A DNA stretch of 64,000 nt. It comes from an uncultured Pseudophaeobacter sp. Lineage in GTDB: Bacteria; Pseudomonadota; Alphaproteobacteria; Rhodobacterales; Rhodobacteraceae. The translations under genes were made by a program, and so were the position numbers. Positions within the stretch are counted from its first letter, which is position 1. The number at the start of each line of letters is the position of its first letter. The notes beneath the pieces were generated by a model, which did not search any database, was not told the origin of the DNA, and worked only from the letters and a program-made list of their open reading frames with translations. The stretch is taken from positions 1 to 64,000 of the forward strand of contig CAJQNB010000020.1 in NCBI GenBank assembly GCA_905479575.1, read 5' to 3'. Below are positions 1 through 8,205 of the stretch, piece after piece.

Positions 1-38
1 AGTAGCGAAAGCGCGGCAGTGTCGGTATTGTTCTTCAT
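1..38 (-). CDS. 5' end of a leftward gene, truncated by the window edge
   Basis: On the minus strand an ATG at 36-38 follows a good ribosome binding site (CAGGGAGATCACGCC before ATG) and opens a frame reading MKNNTDTAALSL before the window ends. Too little is visible to identify the product. It is transcribed away from imuA, so the stretch 39-226 is a divergent promoter region. The call rests only on the RBS and start codon. Confidence 0.5.
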   Translation of the reverse strand, partial: MKNNTDTAALSL

Positions 39-205
39 GGCGTGATCTCCCTGGCGGTTGCTGCCGCCGGTTGGGTGGGTTCAGTTCACCCGGAGATTAC
101 GCCACCTTCAAATTTCCACCACCTTCGCGACACGACCCGCAGCACTGCAGGTGGCGGACTGGGCGACTTTGTTGCACCAGAGCAGGGTTATTGATGCGCC
201 CATTT

Positions 206-220
206 GTTCCCTTTATGTTC
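206..220. promoter_or_regulatory. LexA-binding SOS box (GTTC-N7-GTTC)
   Basis: The sequence GTTCCCTTTATGTTC is an exact match to the alphaproteobacterial LexA operator GTTC-N7-GTTC. It lies directly before the mutagenesis cassette imuA-imuB-dnaE2, which is LexA-controlled in related bacteria. It overlaps one candidate upstream imuA ATG (215) and lies downstream of another (194), which favours translation starting at 227. Confidence 0.8.
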
Positions 221-226
221 ACGCGC

Positions 227-805
227 ATGCGAGTCGAGTTTCATAATGTTTTTCCCCTGCGCCGTGCCCGCGTCCATGAGGTCTGCGGGGCCGGAGCCAT
301 GGGGTTTGCGGTGCTGGCCGCACGGGGGCCTGTGCTTTGGATTCGGCAAGCGTGGCTGTCCGAGACCCTGACGCCACAGGGGATGCTGCCGTTCTTTGAC
401 CCGGCGCAGATGTTGCTGGCCCGCCCCAAGGATCAGCTGGACGCGCTTGCGGTGGCCGAAGAAGGTCTCAAAGATGGGGCGCTGCCCCATGTGGTGCTCG
501 AAATAACCCGTCCGCTTGATCTGCGCGAGGGGCGGCGGTTGCAATTGGCGGCCAAGGCGGGGGGTACGACGGGGCTGTGCATTATCCCGGAAGGCATGGG
601 GTCGAATGCTGCGGAAACCCGCTGGCACGCCCGTCCGGTTTTTGATTTTGAACAAGAAGACTCGACTCTGAAGCGCTGGGAAATTACCAAGAACAAATCA
701 GGAACATTGGGAGCCTGGCATGTGCGATGGGATCAGCAAACGAGTCGTCTCGATGTGGTTTCCCCGGTTGGCGAGCGACCGGGTTCTGCGGGCGCGCCCG
801 GTTGA
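227..805 (+). CDS. imuA: ImuA-like SOS mutagenesis protein
   Basis: A RecA-like accessory protein of the ImuA-ImuB-DnaE2 translesion synthesis complex. The visible family feature is the N-terminal segment RARVHEVCGAGA, followed by a region like the shortened RecA fold of ImuA (GPVLWIRQAWLSE, then LPHVVLEITRPLDL). The frame stays open back to 71, but the SOS box at 206-220 makes the ATG at 227 the likely start, giving 192 residues. No strong RBS precedes it, so the start is uncertain. The gene overlaps imuB by 86 bases in another frame. Identification rests mainly on position and the N-terminal motif. Confidence 0.75.
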   Translation: MRVEFHNVFPLRRARVHEVCGAGAMGFAVLAARGPVLWIRQAWLSETLTPQGMLPFFDPAQMLLARPKDQLDALAVAEEGLKDGALPHVVLEITRPLDLREGRRLQLAAKAGGTTGLCIIPEGMGSNAAETRWHARPVFDFEQEDSTLKRWEITKNKSGTLGAWHVRWDQQTSRLDVVSPVGERPGSAGAPG

Positions 806-2174
806 CGGGGCTTTTGCGCTGACGCTGAAGGCCAAGAATACCGAACGAATTTATTGCCTCAACCGGGCGGCGGAACAGGCCGGCCTGGGCCGCGGGATGA
901 GCTTTGCTGATGCGCGCGCCTTTTGCCCCGATCTGATCAGCCAGCCCGCCCGTCCTGATCTCGACAGGGCTTTCCTTGCCAGCCTGCGCCGCTGGGCGAC
1001 GCGCTATTGCCCCTGGGTGGGCTATGAGGGGGTGGATGGTCTGGTGCTTGATGTCAGCGGCGCGACCCATCTTTGGGGCGGTGAGCCTATGATGCTGGCT
1101 GATATGCGGGCGCGGGCCAGCCGTGCGGGATTGGAGCTGCGGCTTGGGCTGGGGGAGAGCCGTGGCGCGGCCTGGGCGCGGGCACATTACGGCGCGGCAC
1201 AGAGCACGCTCACCGATTTGCCCGTTGCTGCGTTGCGGATTGACGATCAGATGGTCACGGCGCTGCAACGTCTTGGTCTGCGTTGTATCGGCGATCTCAC
1301 TGTGGCGGCCCGCGCTCCGCTGGCCCGTCGGTTTGGCCCCGACCTGATGCTGCGGCTGGATCAGGCGATGGGGCATGTCTCTGAGCCGATCATGCCCGAA
1401 AGCGTGGCGCCGCAGTTTGCCACACGGATGAGCCTGCCTGACCCGATTGGCCTGACCGAGGACGTGATGGGCATCACCGCACGGCTGCTCAGACCGCTGT
1501 GCGACGAGCTCAAAGCCCAGGAAATGGGCGCGCGCCGCCTTTGTCTCACCCTGCGGCGGGTTGATCAGGGGCACCAGCAGGTCGAGCTGCGCCTGGCGGC
1601 GCCAATGCGCGACCCGAGCCGCATTTTGCCGCTGTTTGAGCGCGGCGTGGACGAGGTCGACGCCGGGTTCGGGATCGACCAAATGCGGATTGAGGCGACG
1701 CTGATCGAGCCGCTCCCCGCCCAACAGATTGGCAGCGGCCAGAGCTCTCCCGACCAACTCAACGATCTGATCACCCGCATCGGCACCCGGATTGGGTTGG
1801 AGAATATCCAGCGCTTCCTGCCCGCCGACAGCCATATCCCCGAACGCGCCTTTTCCATTGCGCCCGCTGCCTTTAGCAAACCCGAGACTGGTTGGGTCGC
1901 ACCGCGTCCGCGCCCGCTGTGCCTGTTCCCCCCCGAGCCGATCGCGGCCCGTGGACCACAGCCCCCGGTTCAGTTTCGCTGGCGGCGGATGCGGCTCACA
2001 ACGGGCCGTGCCATCGGCCCCGAACGGATCGCGCCGGAATGGTGGCTCTCGGATGACACCTGGCGTACGGGCCTGCGTGATTATTGGCAGGTGGACACCC
2101 GCGAAGGGCGGCGGCTCTGGCTGTTTTATACCCCGCAGAACCCGGGCTGGTTTGCACAGGGTGAATTCACATGA
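720..2174 (+). CDS. imuB: ImuB, catalytically degenerate Y-family polymerase
   Basis: A 484-residue Y-family (DinB-like) protein that in related systems bridges ImuA, DnaE2 and the beta clamp rather than polymerising DNA. The N-terminus SMWFPRLASDRVLRARP lacks the usual first catalytic acidic motif. The second active-site region reads DGLVLDVSGATHLWGGE in place of the SxDE signature, so it is probably inactive, as expected for ImuB. The stretch PRPLCLFPPEPI (residues about 397-408) resembles the clamp-binding motif of ImuB proteins. GGGAG lies just before the ATG. It overlaps dnaE2 through ATGA. Confidence 0.92.
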   Translation: MCDGISKRVVSMWFPRLASDRVLRARPVDGAFALTLKAKNTERIYCLNRAAEQAGLGRGMSFADARAFCPDLISQPARPDLDRAFLASLRRWATRYCPWVGYEGVDGLVLDVSGATHLWGGEPMMLADMRARASRAGLELRLGLGESRGAAWARAHYGAAQSTLTDLPVAALRIDDQMVTALQRLGLRCIGDLTVAARAPLARRFGPDLMLRLDQAMGHVSEPIMPESVAPQFATRMSLPDPIGLTEDVMGITARLLRPLCDELKAQEMGARRLCLTLRRVDQGHQQVELRLAAPMRDPSRILPLFERGVDEVDAGFGIDQMRIEATLIEPLPAQQIGSGQSSPDQLNDLITRIGTRIGLENIQRFLPADSHIPERAFSIAPAAFSKPETGWVAPRPRPLCLFPPEPIAARGPQPPVQFRWRRMRLTTGRAIGPERIAPEWWLSDDTWRTGLRDYWQVDTREGRRLWLFYTPQNPGWFAQGEFT

Positions 2175-5100
2175 CCCAGGGGGGGCGTGACAAAGGGCAG
2201 GAGGAGGCCCGCCGCTTTGACCCCATGCTCTGGCACCGTGACAAGGCGGGCTATGCGGAGCTGTGTGTGACAACAAATTTCACCTTTCTCACCGGAGCCT
2301 CACATCCGGAGGAATTGGTGCTGCGCGCGGCGGAGCTGGGTCTGGAAGCCATCGCCATCACTGACCGCAACACGCTGGCTGGCGTGGTGCGGGCCTATTC
2401 CGCGTTGAAAACCCTGCGCGACGAGGCGAGTCAGAGCTTGCGGGTGCGCTCGTCGCATCAGGTGGATGCCTGTTCGCGCCAACAGGTCGGGCAGCCGCAG
2501 GATTTGCCCTTGCCTCAGGTGCCCCATACATCCCAAGCACCGCATCTGCCGAAACTGATCGTCGGCAGCCGTCTGGTGCTGCGGGATTGCCCGGTGGACT
2601 GGCTGGCTCTGCCCACAGACCGTGCCGCCTACCGCCGCCTGTCGCGGCTTTTGACCCTTGGCAAGCGGCGGGCCGACAAGGCGGAGTGTCACCTGGACCT
2701 GCAAGACTTGGAGGCGGGCTGCCTGGGGATGATCCTCATTGCCCTGCCGCCTGCGGATCTGAGCCGCGCGCAGGAACCGGTGCAGCGACTGGGGCGGCGG
2801 TTTCCCGGCGCGGTCTTTTTTGCTGCGCCGCCGCGCTATGACGGCTCCGATCAGGCCTGGTTCGATGCCTGTGCTGCCATGGCGCTACGCTGTTCTGCGC
2901 CGATGGTGGCGGTGGGGGATGTGCTGATGCATCACGGCAAACGCCGACAGCTCGCGGATGTGCTCACCTGCCTGCGCGACGGCGTCCCGATTGACCAGAT
3001 CGGCACCAAGGCCCTGCCCAATGCCGAGCGCCGTCTCAAAGGTGCTGGCGACATGGCGCGGCTCTATCAGCGGCATCCGGCGGCGCTGAAACGGACGCTG
3101 GAAATTGCCGCGCGCTGTGGGTTTGATTTGTCGGACCTGAGCTATGAATACCCCGACGAGATGTCCGAAGGTGAAACCGCGCAGGCCCGGCTCACCCGCC
3201 TGGCCCAGGAAGGGCTGCGCCGACGCTATCCGGATGGGACCTCGGCGCGGGTGCATCAGTTGATGCAAAAGGAGCTGTCGGTGATTGGTGAGCTGGGGTA
3301 CGCGCCCTATTTCCTGACGGTGCATGATATCGTGCAGGAAGCCCGTGCGCGTGGCATTTTGTGTCAGGGCCGGGGCTCGGCGGCCAATTCCATTATTTGT
3401 TACCTGCTGGGCATCACCGATGTCAGCCCGGACATGATCGGCATGGTGTTTGAACGCTTCATCTCCCGATACCGTGGCGAGCCGCCCGACATCGACGTGG
3501 ATTTCGAACATGAGCGCCGCGAAGAGGTGATCCAGTGGATCTATGAGAAATACGGCCGACACCGTGCGGGGCTTTGCGCCACGGTGATCCACTTTCGCAC
3601 CCGCGCTGCAATCCGCGAGGTGGGCAAGGTCATGGGCCTGTCCCAGGACCTGACGGCGCGGCTGTCGGGCGATATCTGGGGCATGACCAATGCGGGGGTA
3701 GACATGGACCGGGTCAGAGCGCTGGGTCTGGACCCGACGGATCTGCGGCTGGCGCAGACGCTCAAACTCATTGGCGAGATCATCGGTTTTCCGCGTCACC
3801 TGTCCCAGCATGTCGGCGGGTTCATCATCACCCATGAGCGGCTTGACGCGCTATGCCCCATCGAGAATGCCGCGATGGAAGATCGCACCGTGATTGAGTG
3901 GGACAAGGATGACATTGATGCGCTGGGCATCCTGAAGATCGATGTGCTCTCTCTCGGGATGCTCACCTGCCTGCATAAATGCTTTGATCTTTTGGCGGAG
4001 TTCGAGGGGCGGCAGCTGGCTCTTGACACCGTGCCGCAGGAGGATCGTGCCACCTATGAGATGCTGCAGCGGGCGGATGCGGTGGGGGTGTTTCAGGTGG
4101 AAAGCCGGGCGCAGATGAATTTTTTGCCCCGGATGAAACCCGCGACATTTTATGATCTGGTGATTGAGGTCGCCATTGTGCGCCCCGGCCCGATCCAGGG
4201 GGGCATGGTCAAACCCTATATCCGCAGGCGGCAGGGGCTAGAGGCCCCCGAACCCTTTGGTCCCGCACTTGCAGAGGTGACCCGCAAAACTCTTGGGGTA
4301 CCGCTGTTTCAGGAACAAGCCATGCAGATCGCGGTGGTCGGCGCGGGCTACACGGCGGAAGAGGCCGACAAACTGCGCCGCTCTTTGGCGTCGTTTCGAC
4401 GTATGGGCACCATCGGTGAGCATCGCGACCGGTTTGTGCAGGGCATGTTGGACAACGGCTATCCGCAAGAGGTGGCCGAGGCCTGTTTTACGCAGATCGA
4501 GGGTTTTGCTGACTACGGTTTTCCCGAAAGCCACGCGGCTGCGTTTGCCATGCTGACCTATGTCTCCTCGTGGTTCAAATGCCATCATCCGGCGGTGTTT
4601 GCCTGCGCGCTGCTGAATTCCCAACCGATGGGGTTTTATGCCCCCGCCCAGATCGTGCGTGATCTGCGCGATCATGGCGTCGAGGTGCGACCGGTCTGCG
4701 TCAATTACTCCGAGTGGGACAACAGTCTGGAACGGCGCGCCGATGGGGCGCTGGCGCTGCGCCTTGGGTTTCGCCAGATCAAAGGGTTTCGCAAGGAGGA
4801 TGCGGGGTGGATCAGGGCGGCGCGGGGCAACGGCTATCAGGACCCCGAAAGCGTCTGGCTGCGTGCGGGGGTTGCGCCCTCGGTGCTGGAACGGCTGGCA
4901 GAGGCGGATGGGTTTATCGGCATGGGGCTGACACGGCGTGATGCACTGTGGCAGGTCCGGGCGATCCGCGCCGCCAAACCACTGCCGCTTTTTGCCAATC
5001 CAATGGACGGAGAGGGCATTCACGAACCCCAGGTGCATTTGCCCAACATGCATCTGGGAGAAGAAGTTGTCGAAGACTATGTCTCCATGCGGCTCACGTT

Positions 5101-5569
5101 ACGCGCCCACCCGATGGAGCTGTTGCGCCCGATGATCCCCGATCTGACGCCGCATGACCGTTTGCCCGAGGCCCCCCTGAAACGCACCAGTGTTTGCGGC
5201 CTCGTCATTACACGCCAACGCCCCGGCACCGCGTCTGGCGTGATTTTCCTGACCCTTGAGGATGAAACTGGCGTCTCCAATGTGGTGGTCTGGTCCAAGG
5301 TCTATAAACGCTTTCGGCGGGTGGTCATGGGGGGGCGGCTTTTGCGGGTGACAGGCCGGTTGGAGCGTGAAGGCATCGTTGTGCATCTCATCGCCGATCA
5401 CATCGAGGACCTCTCCCACCGGCTTTCTGAGTTGGGTCATCCTCTTGATGACGCGGTGGGCATCACCCAGCCCCAGGCGGACGGCGCCCCCAGAGGAGGC
5501 TACAAAACCTCCGCCCGTCACCCGCGCGAGCAGGCAAAGCGGTTGTTCCCAAGCCGGGATTTCCACTGA
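2171..5569 (+). CDS. dnaE2: Error-prone DNA polymerase DnaE2
   Basis: A C-family polymerase subunit that carries out damage-induced mutagenic synthesis with ImuA/ImuB. An N-terminal PHP domain (VTTNFTFLTGASHPEELV, ITDRNTLAGVVRAY) is followed by the polymerase core with the catalytic PPDIDVDFEHERREEV motif (residues about 438-453). Near the C-terminus is an OB-fold segment (VCGLVITRQRPGTASGV). Length 1132 residues is somewhat above the usual 1050-1100. The excess includes a Gln/Pro-rich insert in the PHP domain, at about bases 2420-2545. The start overlaps the imuB stop (ATGA), so the two are translationally coupled. Confidence 0.95.
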   Translation: MTQGGRDKGQEEARRFDPMLWHRDKAGYAELCVTTNFTFLTGASHPEELVLRAAELGLEAIAITDRNTLAGVVRAYSALKTLRDEASQSLRVRSSHQVDACSRQQVGQPQDLPLPQVPHTSQAPHLPKLIVGSRLVLRDCPVDWLALPTDRAAYRRLSRLLTLGKRRADKAECHLDLQDLEAGCLGMILIALPPADLSRAQEPVQRLGRRFPGAVFFAAPPRYDGSDQAWFDACAAMALRCSAPMVAVGDVLMHHGKRRQLADVLTCLRDGVPIDQIGTKALPNAERRLKGAGDMARLYQRHPAALKRTLEIAARCGFDLSDLSYEYPDEMSEGETAQARLTRLAQEGLRRRYPDGTSARVHQLMQKELSVIGELGYAPYFLTVHDIVQEARARGILCQGRGSAANSIICYLLGITDVSPDMIGMVFERFISRYRGEPPDIDVDFEHERREEVIQWIYEKYGRHRAGLCATVIHFRTRAAIREVGKVMGLSQDLTARLSGDIWGMTNAGVDMDRVRALGLDPTDLRLAQTLKLIGEIIGFPRHLSQHVGGFIITHERLDALCPIENAAMEDRTVIEWDKDDIDALGILKIDVLSLGMLTCLHKCFDLLAEFEGRQLALDTVPQEDRATYEMLQRADAVGVFQVESRAQMNFLPRMKPATFYDLVIEVAIVRPGPIQGGMVKPYIRRRQGLEAPEPFGPALAEVTRKTLGVPLFQEQAMQIAVVGAGYTAEEADKLRRSLASFRRMGTIGEHRDRFVQGMLDNGYPQEVAEACFTQIEGFADYGFPESHAAAFAMLTYVSSWFKCHHPAVFACALLNSQPMGFYAPAQIVRDLRDHGVEVRPVCVNYSEWDNSLERRADGALALRLGFRQIKGFRKEDAGWIRAARGNGYQDPESVWLRAGVAPSVLERLAEADGFIGMGLTRRDALWQVRAIRAAKPLPLFANPMDGEGIHEPQVHLPNMHLGEEVVEDYVSMRLTLRAHPMELLRPMIPDLTPHDRLPEAPLKRTSVCGLVITRQRPGTASGVIFLTLEDETGVSNVVVWSKVYKRFRRVVMGGRLLRVTGRLEREGIVVHLIADHIEDLSHRLSELGHPLDDAVGITQPQADGAPRGGYKTSARHPREQAKRLFPSRDFH

Positions 5570-5650
5570 GAACAGGCATGTATCCATTGGCACCAAACGA
5601 TGTGCGCAAAGCTGCGACAGGGCTGCGGGGCTCGTTTTACGCCCAGGAGA

Positions 5651-5680
5651 GGAGAAATCTGGAGCGGAGAAATCTGGGGC
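5651..5680. repeat. 15-bp tandem duplication between dnaE2 and luxI
   Basis: Two adjacent copies, GGAGAAATCTGGAGC and GGAGAAATCTGGGGC, differ at one base. They lie in the short non-coding gap between the convergent dnaE2 and luxI genes. No clear terminator hairpin with a T-run is visible in this gap. Confidence 0.8.
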
Positions 5681-5687
5681 GGCTAGA

Positions 5688-6290
5688 TCAGGCCGCGTGG
5701 CTACGCACGTTCTTGGCGTCCACCTTCAGATGATAGGCTTGGCAGGTTTCGCCACCGACTTCGAGGCGCGGGCCTGCCGGCGAAATTGTGAGCCCCGTGC
5801 GGCGCATGAGCAAGCCTGCGGCGACAGAGGTCAGGCAGATATAGGAGTCAAACTTCCAAGTCTCTGCCAAACGGGCGAGGGCCAAGCCGATTTCACTTCT
5901 CACCCGCATTCGGTCCCGACTGCTCAGGGTATCGGTCACAAAAACTCTGCTGACCTCCCATGTGCCGGGATCCTGTGGTGCAGGTTCGTCAAGCAGGTTC
6001 GTCGGCATATCCGGTAACAGGCCAAGCTGCGCATCGCGCAGCATGTAGCTGGCGTTGATGTTATGGGCGGTAGTGGGCGTCACCCGCAGGCCGCCATAAA
6101 CGGTCAGCCCATCATGTATGGTACAATAGATGCTTTCCGGGGTGTCATACTGGTCAAATTCGAGCCCACGCGTATTGGGGAGTTTCCAACCGCGCGTTTC
6201 GATGAAGTGATGATACCGTGCGCGCAGAAGCGCCGTGAATAATGTACCGGTTTCACCCAAGTTATCAAAGGTGATCTCTGTCGATTGCAT
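5688..6290 (-). CDS. luxI: Acyl-homoserine-lactone synthase, LuxI family
   Basis: Makes an N-acyl-homoserine lactone signal from S-adenosylmethionine and an acyl-ACP in the cytoplasm. The conserved residues of the family are visible: R25, F29, W35, D46, D49 (ARYHHFIETRGW, EFDQYDT), GGLR at 66-69, and WEVSR at 111-115. Length is 200 residues, normal for the family. The ATG at 6290 was chosen over an in-frame TTG at 6323, because the TTG lies inside a 15-bp palindrome that is probably the operator. No luxR gene is adjacent or elsewhere in the window. The gene lies downstream of, and in the same direction as, a hybrid histidine kinase. The acyl chain cannot be predicted from sequence. Confidence 0.93.
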   Translation of the reverse strand: MQSTEITFDNLGETGTLFTALLRARYHHFIETRGWKLPNTRGLEFDQYDTPESIYCTIHDGLTVYGGLRVTPTTAHNINASYMLRDAQLGLLPDMPTNLLDEPAPQDPGTWEVSRVFVTDTLSSRDRMRVRSEIGLALARLAETWKFDSYICLTSVAAGLLMRRTGLTISPAGPRLEVGGETCQAYHLKVDAKNVRSHAA

Positions 6291-6320
6291 TTGGGTGCCT
6301 ACCCATTTGTTAGAATCTCT

Positions 6321-6335
6321 CAAGACTTAGTCTTG
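6321..6335. promoter_or_regulatory. Perfect palindrome upstream of luxI (putative operator)
   Basis: CAAGACTTAGTCTTG is a 7-bp perfect inverted repeat around one central base. It sits about 30 bp before the luxI ATG at the edge of an AT-rich stretch (6336-6420) that probably holds the promoter. It does not resemble the classical lux box closely. The binding protein is unknown. Confidence 0.6.
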
Positions 6336-6444
6336 GGGATTTGCTAAAATTTAAAACAACTTTTACAGGCAATCGTAAATATTACATTAACTTACATAGG
6401 GTCACTTTAAGATTTATGAGGCCCCGAGGCGGGATGTCTGCGGT

Positions 6445-8205
6445 TTAAAGCGCGGTTTTTGCCTCATGGCTGACGGCTGAAACGCTGCGGATCTCAGACA
6501 ACAGGACCGATTTCTTTACGGGCTTGGCGATATAGCCCAAGGCCCCAAGCGCAAGGAACCGTTGGCGATCTTCGGTTGCGGCATTGGCGGTGAGCATGAT
6601 CACCGGCGTTGCAGCAATTCGGCCGCCGCGCCGCGCCATTTCCAACAAGGTTTCCTCACCATCCATGATTGGCATTTTCATGTCCAGCAAAACAAGGTCC
6701 ACAGGGCGCTGTTCGAGGCATTTCAATGCTTTGGCGCCATCTTCGGCCTCGATAATCTCGACATTGCTCTTTTTCAGAAAGGAGCGCACAACCATGCGAT
6801 TGGACTGGGTGTCATCGACAAGCAATATGGATTTGACGCCTAGATCGTGGTCAAGCGCTTGCGGGTTGTCTGTGACGTGTTTGGCGCTGGGAAACTCCGG
6901 CGGGGATTGTGGCTCTTCCAGGGTTTTGAGCTGACTGGTGAAAGAAAAACAGCTTCCCGCCTTGAGAACAGAACGAACTGAAATGTCTCCCCCCATCATC
7001 CGGGCGAACCGACGTGCAATCGAAAGCCCAAGGCCGGTGCCCGGGACCGTTGGCGCGTTTTTATCCACGGCCCGATAAAACTCAGCAAAAAGATGAGGGA
7101 TCTGATTTGCGGCGATCCCACGCCCGGTATCCGAAACCTGGACGGTCAGAACGCAGGTCGCATCAACCTGCTGCGATGACACCTGAACCTTGATATGCCC
7201 CGTCTCGGTAAATTTGACTGCATTGGACACCAGGTTTCCAATCACTTGCCGTAGTCTCAAGGCATCAAATTCAGCGTAGCGTGGCAGATCCTCGCTAAAA
7301 TTCAGGCTGAACTGCAGGCCCTTGGCCCGGGCAGGGGCCCGAAACATCTCTACCGCACTGGTGATTTCAATCTGGGGCGAGGCAGCGGTGACATTGATTT
7401 CGATATGACCGGATTCCACTTTGGCATGGTCAAGAACATCGTTCAAAATACCAGTAAGCGCCTGGGCGGATTGCCGCAGCAACAGGCTGCGCTCCTGTTT
7501 TGTTTTTGGATCTGTGTCCTCTTCGTCGATGAGTTCTGCCATGCCGCAAATCGCGTTCAGCGGAGTGCGGATCTCATGGCTCATGGCGGCGAGAAAGCTG
7601 CTCTTGGCACGGCTTCCGGCTTCAGCGGCGCTCAGGGCTTGGCGCAGACGATCGGTCATTTTGTTAAGCGCTCGCATGCTATGGGCGACATAGCCCGCCC
7701 CCAACACCAGAATGACAACGGCGATGCCAATCTCAACCGGACTGGCAAAGGAGTGGAGAAAACTGACAATCATATAGCCGACAGCGAAAATGATTGGCAA
7801 AGCGGTCAGCAGGCCAAAGAACATCCACTCAGAGCGGGCCACCACGCTGTGATTGAGCGCGATCACCAATAGCATGGCCCCGGCGAGCTTGGGAAAGGCG
7901 TCGGGTTCTAGGAAAAGCAGGATCGGGATGGCATTGAAAAGCAAGATGCCAATGAAGGCTGAGAGGGAAAAAATAACAACCCCGGCGAGAGTCACCTTGC
8001 GCCTTATCTTGGTGTACACATACAATCCGACAAGTTCGATGAGGGCGATGGCGACATAGAAAAAGCAAACCGTCTGAAACGGAAGGTAGTAGAGCGACAA
8101 GAGCGAAATGACGGTGATCGAAGCAAACCGAGACGGCATGTCTTCGCGGACCAGCTGGTTTTGGGCGCACACCGAAGCCTTAAGGTCTGGTGATAATTTC
8201 AACAT
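6445..8205 (-). CDS. Membrane hybrid histidine kinase with receiver domain
   Basis: A 586-residue sensor kinase. The N-terminal 170 residues hold about five or six hydrophobic segments. The dimerisation/phosphoacceptor domain follows, with FLAAMSHEIRTPLNAI (His about residue 210). The ATPase domain carries NLVSNAVKF, DTGRGI and GTGLGLSIARR. A C-terminal receiver has LLVDDTQSNR and the phosphoacceptor Asp in VLLDMKMPIMDG. The start at 8205 (MLKLSP) has AAGGA about eight bases upstream; earlier in-frame starts lack a spaced RBS. luxI follows in the same direction after about 150 bp. No phosphotransfer partner or output domain is nearby, and the stimulus is unknown. Confidence 0.9.
   Translation of the reverse strand: MLKLSPDLKASVCAQNQLVREDMPSRFASITVISLLSLYYLPFQTVCFFYVAIALIELVGLYVYTKIRRKVTLAGVVIFSLSAFIGILLFNAIPILLFLEPDAFPKLAGAMLLVIALNHSVVARSEWMFFGLLTALPIIFAVGYMIVSFLHSFASPVEIGIAVVILVLGAGYVAHSMRALNKMTDRLRQALSAAEAGSRAKSSFLAAMSHEIRTPLNAICGMAELIDEEDTDPKTKQERSLLLRQSAQALTGILNDVLDHAKVESGHIEINVTAASPQIEITSAVEMFRAPARAKGLQFSLNFSEDLPRYAEFDALRLRQVIGNLVSNAVKFTETGHIKVQVSSQQVDATCVLTVQVSDTGRGIAANQIPHLFAEFYRAVDKNAPTVPGTGLGLSIARRFARMMGGDISVRSVLKAGSCFSFTSQLKTLEEPQSPPEFPSAKHVTDNPQALDHDLGVKSILLVDDTQSNRMVVRSFLKKSNVEIIEAEDGAKALKCLEQRPVDLVLLDMKMPIMDGEETLLEMARRGGRIAATPVIMLTANAATEDRQRFLALGALGYIAKPVKKSVLLSEIRSVSAVSHEAKTAL

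Noticed and set aside
71-226. Longer ImuA form starting at 71, 194 or 215
   Set aside because: The SOS box at 206-220 overlaps or follows these starts, and the sequence before 227 shows no family conservation by eye.
684-2276. 530-codon minus-strand frame opposite imuB
   Set aside because: Antisense shadow of imuB: Pro/His/Arg-rich with no motif; imuB has strong family features and RBS.
6291-6323. Longer LuxI form starting at TTG 6323
   Set aside because: The TTG lies in a perfect palindrome that is likely the operator, and the ATG at 6290 gives the usual LuxI length and motif positions.
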